Origin: Sinomonas sp. R1AF57
GTDB taxonomy: Bacteria; Actinomycetota; Actinomycetes; Actinomycetales; Micrococcaceae
Direction: 5' to 3'
Assembly: GCF_002224485.1 (NCBI RefSeq)
Contig: NZ_CP022463.1
Span: 814,782-878,781 of the forward strand
DNA length: 64,000 nt
Shown here: piece by piece, positions 58,981 to 64,000 of the stretch
Layout of the letters: the number at the start of each line of letters is the position of its first letter
How positions within the stretch are numbered: the first letter of the stretch is position 1
Program-made: the position numbers and the translations under genes
The notes under the pieces: generated by a model
Databases searched by the model: none
What the model saw: the letters and a program-made list of their open reading frames with translations, nothing else
What the model was told of the DNA's origin: nothing

Positions 58981-60297
58981 TCAGGCCCGGACCCGGCGGC
59001 GAACGGTGCCGCCGAGGACCATCCCAAGGGTCAGGCCGATGGCGAGCGCCGCTGCGGCGAGGAGTGCAGCGAGCGTGAGCGAGACCCCGCCCACGGTGTC
59101 CTCGGCCATGGAAGCCAGGCACATGGCGGCCGGTGCGGCCGCGGGTGCTGCAGCCGCCGAAGGTGCGGCCGAGGCTGCAGCCGCGCCCGCTCCCTGCGTG
59201 GATACAGCCGGTCCGGCAGCCCCCGACGAAGCGGTCCCCGCCGCGTAGGCTCCGCCTGCGCCCGTCAGGATGGGTGCCGCGGCGGCAATGGAACCGGCCG
59301 TGGCGCCGGTCGTGGCACGAGCGGGGATGTCCGCGACGCCGGCAGGCGTTGCGCTTCCGGGAACGCCCTCAGCTGCGGCGCCGGCGTCCTGGACGGTCCC
59401 GGGCGCCGTTCCCGTGGTGCAGGAGCAGGGAGTGGTGCCCGAGCCCGCACCATCGCCCGCGGGCGTGCCGGTTCCCGGTTCTGCAGCCGGCGTCGCGATG
59501 CTGCCGCAGGTGCCGGCGGGCAGGGCTGCGGCCTCACCGTTCGTCGTCAGGGACAGCGGAGCCGAGAGGCAGACAGCCGGGACGGTGGTGAGGGTGGTGT
59601 CGCCGAGGACCGCGCCCGTGCCCGCTCCGGTGCCGCTGCCGGTGGCGCCGGTGAGGAGCCCGTCGGTGGTCAGCTGGGTGGGGGCGGTGGCCGCCACGGC
59701 GGGGACGGTGGTGAGGGTGGTGTCGCCGAGGACCGCGCCCGTGCCCGCTCCGGTGCCGCTGCCGGTGAGGAGCCCGCCGGTGGTCAGCTGGGTGGGGGCA
59801 GTGGCACCCACGGCCGGGACGGTGGTGAGGGTGGTGTCGCCCAGGACCGCGCCCGTGCCCGCTCCGGTGCCGCTGCCGGCTGTGCCGGTGAGGAGCCCGT
59901 CGGTGGTCAGCTGGGTGGGGGCGGTGGCCGCCACGGCCGGGACGGTGGTGAGGGCGGTGTCGCCCAGGACCGCGCCCGTGCCCGCTCCGGTGCCGCTGCC
60001 GGCGGTGCCGGTGAGGAGCCCGTCGGTGGTCAGCTGGGTGGGGGCGGTGGCCGCCACGGCCGGGACGGTGGTGAGGGTGGTGTCGCCCAGGACCGCGCCC
60101 GTGCCCGCTCCGGTGCCGCTGCCGGTGGCGCCGGTGAGGAGCCCGTCGGTGGTCAGCTGGGTGGGGGCGGTGGCCGCCACGGCGGGGACGGTAGTGAGTG
60201 TCGTGTTGTCTGCCGCGGTTGCGGCGGCTTGGCCGAGGCCGAACAGGCCTCCGGCCATGAGGGTGCCAAGGAGCACCCTTCGAGCGAGGGTATTCAC
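58981..60297 (-). CDS. Secreted, membrane-anchored protein with 41-residue tandem repeats
   Basis: A 438-residue protein. A signal peptide (to about residue 28) is followed by six near-identical repeats of 41 residues, one shortened to 38, each with LTTVPAVAATAPTQLTTDGL and a GSGTGAG linker. After a Cys-containing segment comes an Ala/Pro/Gly-rich part and a C-terminal membrane helix with a basic tail (GTVRRRVRA). It looks like a cell-surface stalk protein; it lacks an LPxTG sorting motif. Repeat number probably varies between strains. It lies 76 bp after a second low-complexity surface gene on the same strand. Confidence 0.8.
   Translation of the reverse strand: MNTLARRVLLGTLMAGGLFGLGQAAATAADNTTLTTVPAVAATAPTQLTTDGLLTGATGSGTGAGTGAVLGDTTLTTVPAVAATAPTQLTTDGLLTGTAGSGTGAGTGAVLGDTALTTVPAVAATAPTQLTTDGLLTGTAGSGTGAGTGAVLGDTTLTTVPAVGATAPTQLTTGGLLTGSGTGAGTGAVLGDTTLTTVPAVAATAPTQLTTDGLLTGATGSGTGAGTGAVLGDTTLTTVPAVCLSAPLSLTTNGEAAALPAGTCGSIATPAAEPGTGTPAGDGAGSGTTPCSCTTGTAPGTVQDAGAAAEGVPGSATPAGVADIPARATTGATAGSIAAAAPILTGAGGAYAAGTASSGAAGPAVSTQGAGAAAASAAPSAAAAPAAAPAAMCLASMAEDTVGGVSLTLAALLAAAALAIGLTLGMVLGGTVRRRVRA
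59581..60200. repeat. 123-bp coding tandem repeats
   Basis: The unit starts recur at about 59581, 59704, 59818, 59941, 60064 and 60187: spacing 123 bp with one 114-bp unit. The units are almost identical at the DNA level, including synonymous positions, which points to recent expansion or gene conversion. Confidence 0.85.
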
Positions 60298-60373
60298 AGT
60301 CTTCTCCTGACTAGGACGGAATGGCGCGGAGCGCCTGGGGATGCGGGTCTGCGCGAGGGCAGATGCGTCCCCT

Positions 60374-61324
60374 CTAGTCGGGAGTTGAGCCCGGATCGAA
60401 GGCCGGTGCGGCCGGCAACGGCGGGCCGGCGAGGCGCAGCCTTGCTCCCACGAGCCACAGGAGCCCGAGGGAGAACGACGCGGCCGCCAGCGCCGCCGCT
60501 CCGATCGGGCCTCCGCCCAGACCGGACGACGAACCCCCCAGCGAGCCCGGCGCCGGAGCCGGCGGAAGGACCGAGATCAGTGGCTGCCCGTCCGAGGGCA
60601 GCACGGGGACGATGCTCGAGAGCGCCTCTGCAGCATGGTGAGCAGCGAACGCCGTGAAGGCGTAGCCGGATGCCAGCGACCAAGGCGTGGGGGCACTGGC
60701 CGCTCCAGCGCTCAGAGGCGGGGCGGAGTCCAGGACCGCGGCCTGTGCGGGTGCGGTTGGCGCGTCAGCTTCGGCGCCGACCGGTGGAACGGACTCTGGC
60801 AGGGGTGCTGGCAGGGCAGGCTCGACCGCCACAGCGGTGTCGGCCACCGGCGTCACCAGGTCGACGACCGGGAGCACGGCGTCGTCCACCGCTCCGCCCG
60901 CGGCGTCTCCCACCACGGAAACCACCCCGCCTACCGCGGCCGCGGTGTTGCCGACCACGGGATCGAGGATGGGGGCAACCGGAGCGAGGGGACCGTGCGT
61001 CACCGGGGCGAGCGCGTCGGGGACATCCTCGACGACGGCACCGAGAAGGACGGTCGTGCTGCTGACGGTCTCGCCGGGGGTTCCGCCTGCAGGGCTCACC
61101 TCGGGAAGGGCATTCACGACGCTTGCAGCCTCGGACGCGACAGGGGAAGCCACGCTGGCGACAATGGACGACGGCGAGGCAGCAGTGCCGCCCAGAAGGT
61201 CGCCGGATGCCGCGGACGCGGGGGAGCCTGAGACGACGAGCCAGGCGAGGCCAAGGCCGGCGGCGGCTGCGGCGTGGCGGGCAAGGGCGACGGCGCGGAC
61301 TCGCCACGGTGTGGCAGTGCGCAT
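60374..61324 (-). CDS. Secreted Ala/Val/Pro-rich surface protein with C-terminal membrane helix
   Basis: A 316-residue protein from the ATG at 61324 (GGAGGAGG upstream). A signal peptide ends near SPASA (about residue 38). The long middle is Val/Ala/Pro/Asp-rich without Cys (DLVTPVADTAVAVEPALPAP), and a hydrophobic helix near 278-298 is followed by a short Pro-rich tail. No named family is evident. The build (export, low-complexity extracellular part, membrane anchor) matches the downstream repeat protein, and the two are probably made together. Confidence 0.75.
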   Translation of the reverse strand: MRTATPWRVRAVALARHAAAAAGLGLAWLVVSGSPASAASGDLLGGTAASPSSIVASVASPVASEAASVVNALPEVSPAGGTPGETVSSTTVLLGAVVEDVPDALAPVTHGPLAPVAPILDPVVGNTAAAVGGVVSVVGDAAGGAVDDAVLPVVDLVTPVADTAVAVEPALPAPLPESVPPVGAEADAPTAPAQAAVLDSAPPLSAGAASAPTPWSLASGYAFTAFAAHHAAEALSSIVPVLPSDGQPLISVLPPAPAPGSLGGSSSGLGGGPIGAAALAAASFSLGLLWLVGARLRLAGPPLPAAPAFDPGSTPD

Positions 61325-61421
61325 CGGCCCTCCTCCCCACGAGGTCGTTACGGCAGCCATGCTAAACGGGTCCGGTGCTGGAGGTCCAGAGCCGGAGGAG
61401 AAGAAGCTGCAGGCAGTCCGC

Positions 61422-62495
61422 TCAGCGGCGGGCGTCGTTGGGGTAGCTGATCCCCAGCTGCGCGCGCACCCCGTCGAAGAGGCGCATGGTGTCGAGGGTG
61501 TGCTGCCATGGCATGGTGGGGCTCTCGGTGACTCCCTGCTGGATGCAGCGGGTGACCTCGCGCAGCTCGTACACGTACCCCCGCGCGACGATCTCGAGCT
61601 TCTCCACGCGGGCCGGATCCCACCCACGGCGGACCACGAGCTCGGTCGGGTTGTTGATGCTCCCGACGGTCGTCAGCACGCCCTCGGTCCCGGCCACGGT
61701 GGCCGTCCGCGGTCCGTGCGCGAGGAGGGAGGATGTCAGGGCCGCGAGCTGGCCGCCGCTGTAGGCGAGGGTCAGGATGTTCTGGGAGTCCACGCCGTCG
61801 TCCGTGAGCGTGCCCACCGCGGTGAGCGAGTCGGGGAAGCCGAGCGTCCCGATGGCCCACAGCAGCGGGTACACCGTGAGGTCGAGGAGCGCGCCGCCGC
61901 CCGCGGCGACGTCCCAGAGCCGGCTGGCAGGGTCCTTGGGGGCGGGGAACCCGAGATCGGCCGAGACCCACTGCACCTCGCCCAGCTCCCCGGACTCGGC
62001 GATCTCGAAGGCCCGCTGCATGCCCGGAACGAACCGGCTCCACACCGCCTCCATGAGGAACAGCCCCCGAGCCGCCGCGAGGTCGACCAGTTCCTGCGCC
62101 TCGTGGGCGGTGACCGTGAAGGCCTTCTCGACCAGGACATGCTTGCCCGCCTCGAGGGCGGCCTTGGCCACCTCGTGGTGCTGCCCATGCGGCGTCGCCA
62201 CGTACACGACGTCCACGTCCGGGTCCTCCACGAGCCGGCGGTACCCTGGGACCCCGGCCTCGTCCCCATAGGCGTGCGCGAAGCCGAGCTCCCGGGCGAA
62301 CTGCACCGCACGGTTCGCGCTGCGCGAGCTCACGGCGTGCAGGCTCGCATCCGGCAGCAGCGTGAGGTCCCGCGTGACCGTCCGGGCTATCCCGCCGGTG
62401 GAGACCACGCCCCACCGCAGCGTCGCCCCGGTGGCGGCGAGCGGATCCGACGGGGTCTGCAGGGACAGCCACGGGTGCTGGATGTGACGCGTCAT
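61422..62495 (-). CDS. Gfo/Idh/MocA-family oxidoreductase
   Basis: A 357-residue NAD(P)-dependent oxidoreductase. The Rossmann domain reads WGVVSTGGIARTVTRDLTLL, with the family motif EKAFTVTAHEA carrying the conserved Glu-Lys, and VDVVYVATPHGQHHEVA before it. The C-terminal half forms the GFO/IDH substrate domain. The ATG at 62495 is chosen because GGAAGG lies 9 bases upstream; an earlier ATG at 62504 leaves no spacing. The sugar or polyol substrate is unknown. It is divergent from the P-type ATPase gene. Confidence 0.9.
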   Translation of the reverse strand: MTRHIQHPWLSLQTPSDPLAATGATLRWGVVSTGGIARTVTRDLTLLPDASLHAVSSRSANRAVQFARELGFAHAYGDEAGVPGYRRLVEDPDVDVVYVATPHGQHHEVAKAALEAGKHVLVEKAFTVTAHEAQELVDLAAARGLFLMEAVWSRFVPGMQRAFEIAESGELGEVQWVSADLGFPAPKDPASRLWDVAAGGGALLDLTVYPLLWAIGTLGFPDSLTAVGTLTDDGVDSQNILTLAYSGGQLAALTSSLLAHGPRTATVAGTEGVLTTVGSINNPTELVVRRGWDPARVEKLEIVARGYVYELREVTRCIQQGVTESPTMPWQHTLDTMRLFDGVRAQLGISYPNDARR

Positions 62496-62582
62496 ACGGG
62501 CCATCCTTCCACGTCCGGTACGGCTGACGAGGACAGCCTCGCCTTGCTGGACGCGCACCGGGGTCAGGGGCAGGATCGAAGC

Positions 62583-64000
62583 ATGGGGATCGTGGGTGTG
62601 GCCCGTCAGAATCCGCTCGTCGTCGCGGCGATCGCCGTCCTCGCCCTGTCCCTGGCGCTCGCGGCCGCAGGCCAGGACGGGCCCGCGCGGATCATCGCGA
62701 GCCTGTTCGCCGGGGGAGTGGCCGCGTGGACCGCCGTCGGCATGGTCCGCTCGCTCCTGAAGGGCAAGTGGGGGCTGGACATCCTCGCCGTCACCGCGAT
62801 CGTCGCGACGCTCCTGGTCGGCGAGTATGTCGCCGCGATCATCGTGGTCGTCATGCTCACCGGCGGCGAGGCGCTCGAGGACTTCGCGGCGGGGCGCGCC
62901 AAGCGGGAGCTGAAGGCCCTGCTGGACCGCGCTCCCCGCGTCGCGCACCGCCAGGTGGACGGCGGGCTGGTCGAAGATGTGCTGCTCGAGGAGATCCGCC
63001 CCGGCGACCTCCTCGTCGTGAGGCCCTCGGAGGTCGTCCCCGTGGACGCCGTCCTCGTCTCGGCCGCCGCGAGCTTCGACGAGTCGTCCCTCACGGGCGA
63101 GAGCCTGCCCGTGGACCGCGAGGAGGGCGAGGACGTCCTCTCCGGCTCCGTCAACGGCACGGCCGCCGCCCTCGTGAGGGCGACGACCTCGGCGGCGGAC
63201 AGCCAGTTCTCCCAGATCGTCGCCCTCGTGCGGGAGGCTTCCGAGAGCAAGGCCCCGGTGGTCCGGCTCGCCGACCGGTATGCCGTGCCGTTCACCCTCT
63301 TCTCGCTGGCCCTCGGCGTCCTCGGCTGGTGGCTCTCGGGGGACCCGCACCGCTTCGCCGAGGTCCTCGTCGTCGCCACGCCCTGCCCGCTCCTGATCGC
63401 CGCGCCGGTGGCCTTCATGGGCGGCATGAGCCGGGCCGCGAAGCACGGCGTGATCGTCAAGGGCGGGGCCGTCATCGAGGTCCTCTCACGCGTGCGCACG
63501 GTCGCGTTCGACAAGACGGGCACCCTCACGCGCGGCCGCCCCGAGCTCGTCGACGTCCGGCCGGCGGGCACGTTCGACGCCGGCACCCTCCTGGCGCTCG
63601 CGGCCTCCGCCGAGCAGTACTCGACCCACGCGCTCGCCTCGTCGGTCGTCGAGGCCGCGCTCGCCCGCGGCCTCTGGCTCGAACGGGGAGACGGAGCCGA
63701 GGAGGCGGCCACGAACGGTGTCCTCGCCCACGTCGGCGGCCACCGCGTCCTGGTCGGCAAGCGCGCCTACGTAGGCTCCGAGGTCGGCGCCGGCCTCGAC
63801 GAGCCGGACCTCGGGCCCGGCGAACTCGCCGTCTACGTTGCCGTCGACCGCGCCTTCGCCGGCGTCGTCGTGCTCCGGGACCTCCCGCGCCCCGAAGCGA
63901 AGGGGACCCTGGAGCGGCTCGCGGCGGCCGGCGTCGGGCACACGCTCATGCTCACCGGCGACTCGCCCACCACTGCGCGCAGCATCGCGGGAGAGCTGGG
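62583..64000 (+). CDS. Heavy-metal-translocating P1B-type ATPase, C-terminus beyond window
   Basis: A start at 62583 opens a frame of 472 codons to the window edge. Membrane helices occupy about 10-100. The actuator domain has DESSLTGESLPVDR, the metal-site helix TPCPLLIAAPVAF (a TPC variant of the usual CPC), the phosphorylation site DKTGTLT at Asp310, and the nucleotide domain starts after it (SAEQYSTHALA, an HP-like motif with HA). MLTGDSPTTA lies near the edge. It has no N-terminal metal-binding domain. The TPC motif suggests a P1B subgroup other than Cu+ pumps; the metal is uncertain. Confidence 0.9.
   Translation, partial: MGIVGVARQNPLVVAAIAVLALSLALAAAGQDGPARIIASLFAGGVAAWTAVGMVRSLLKGKWGLDILAVTAIVATLLVGEYVAAIIVVVMLTGGEALEDFAAGRAKRELKALLDRAPRVAHRQVDGGLVEDVLLEEIRPGDLLVVRPSEVVPVDAVLVSAAASFDESSLTGESLPVDREEGEDVLSGSVNGTAAALVRATTSAADSQFSQIVALVREASESKAPVVRLADRYAVPFTLFSLALGVLGWWLSGDPHRFAEVLVVATPCPLLIAAPVAFMGGMSRAAKHGVIVKGGAVIEVLSRVRTVAFDKTGTLTRGRPELVDVRPAGTFDAGTLLALAASAEQYSTHALASSVVEAALARGLWLERGDGAEEAATNGVLAHVGGHRVLVGKRAYVGSEVGAGLDEPDLGPGELAVYVAVDRAFAGVVVLRDLPRPEAKGTLERLAAAGVGHTLMLTGDSPTTARSIAGEL

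Noticed and set aside
59270-60310. Plus-strand frame rich in RVVSPRTAPVPAPVPLP repeats
   Set aside because: It mirrors the minus-strand repeat protein, which has a signal peptide, membrane anchor and proper start; this frame has none.

Overview
The window is about 64 kb of very GC-rich DNA with dense, mostly short-spaced genes, frequent GTG and some TTG starts, and typical high-GC Gram-positive families (an Rpf/LysM protein, PadR and BTAD/SARP regulators, DUF6350 beside purN, DUF4383, a monomeric isocitrate dehydrogenase). This points to an actinobacterium, probably of the Micrococcaceae (Arthrobacter/Sinomonas-like). The genus is an inference. I see no tRNA, rRNA, CRISPR array or phage. The only mobile element is an IS481-type transposase cut by the left edge.

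Layout. 1-4.2 kb: transposase fragment, K+ channel with a SHOCT protein, a PaaK/F390-synthetase-like enzyme and a class C beta-lactamase-like lipoprotein. 4.3-9.1 kb: a complete branched-chain-amino-acid-type ABC importer (substrate protein, two permeases, two ATPases). 9.2-19.8 kb: a C1/O-demethylation block with a GntR regulator, three LigM/DesA-like tetrahydrofolate-dependent O-demethylase paralogues, an aldehyde dehydrogenase, an MFS carrier, MetF, PurU and a PadR regulator. 19.8-25 kb: an IclR-controlled operon coding for an MFS carrier, an FAH-family enzyme, a KDG-type kinase and the ribulose-monophosphate pair 3-hexulose-6-phosphate synthase and 6-phospho-3-hexuloisomerase. 25-33 kb: FAD monooxygenase, a membrane-anchored sigma-region-4 protein with a Big_2 partner, glutathione-independent-type formaldehyde dehydrogenase, hydantoin racemase with NCS1 transporter, and Rpf. 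33-43 kb: SWIM/SNF2 helicase, UDP-glucose dehydrogenase, mannosyltransferase, MFS carrier, DUF4383 protein and an Old Yellow Enzyme homologue. 42.5-51 kb: DUF6350, purN and purH, with a 4.7-kb opposite-strand island between purN and purH. 51.1-55.7 kb: a small-peptide system. 55.8-64 kb: isocitrate dehydrogenase, DoxX, two low-complexity surface proteins, a Gfo/Idh/MocA oxidoreductase and a truncated P1B ATPase.

How the genes work together. In the C1 block the demethylases would move methyl groups from lignin-type methoxy-aromatics to tetrahydrofolate. MetF and PurU (with FolD elsewhere) would return the carrier and release formate. Formaldehyde could be handled by the HPS/PHI pair and the formaldehyde dehydrogenase. 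The ABC importer, aldehyde dehydrogenase and FAD monooxygenase fit uptake and processing of aromatics, but the substrates are inferred.

The most interesting locus is 51.1-55.2 kb, all on the minus strand: a SARP regulator, a secreted protein with a duplicated CxxC motif, a membrane M50 metalloprotease with a PqqD-like N-terminus, and three peptides of exactly 66 residues sharing a core of the form E-x4-LP-x-R-x-TL. Hairpins follow each peptide gene, and three heptamers at exact 11-bp spacing, the classic SARP operator layout, lie upstream of the first peptide gene. I do not recognise it as a named RiPP or secretion system.
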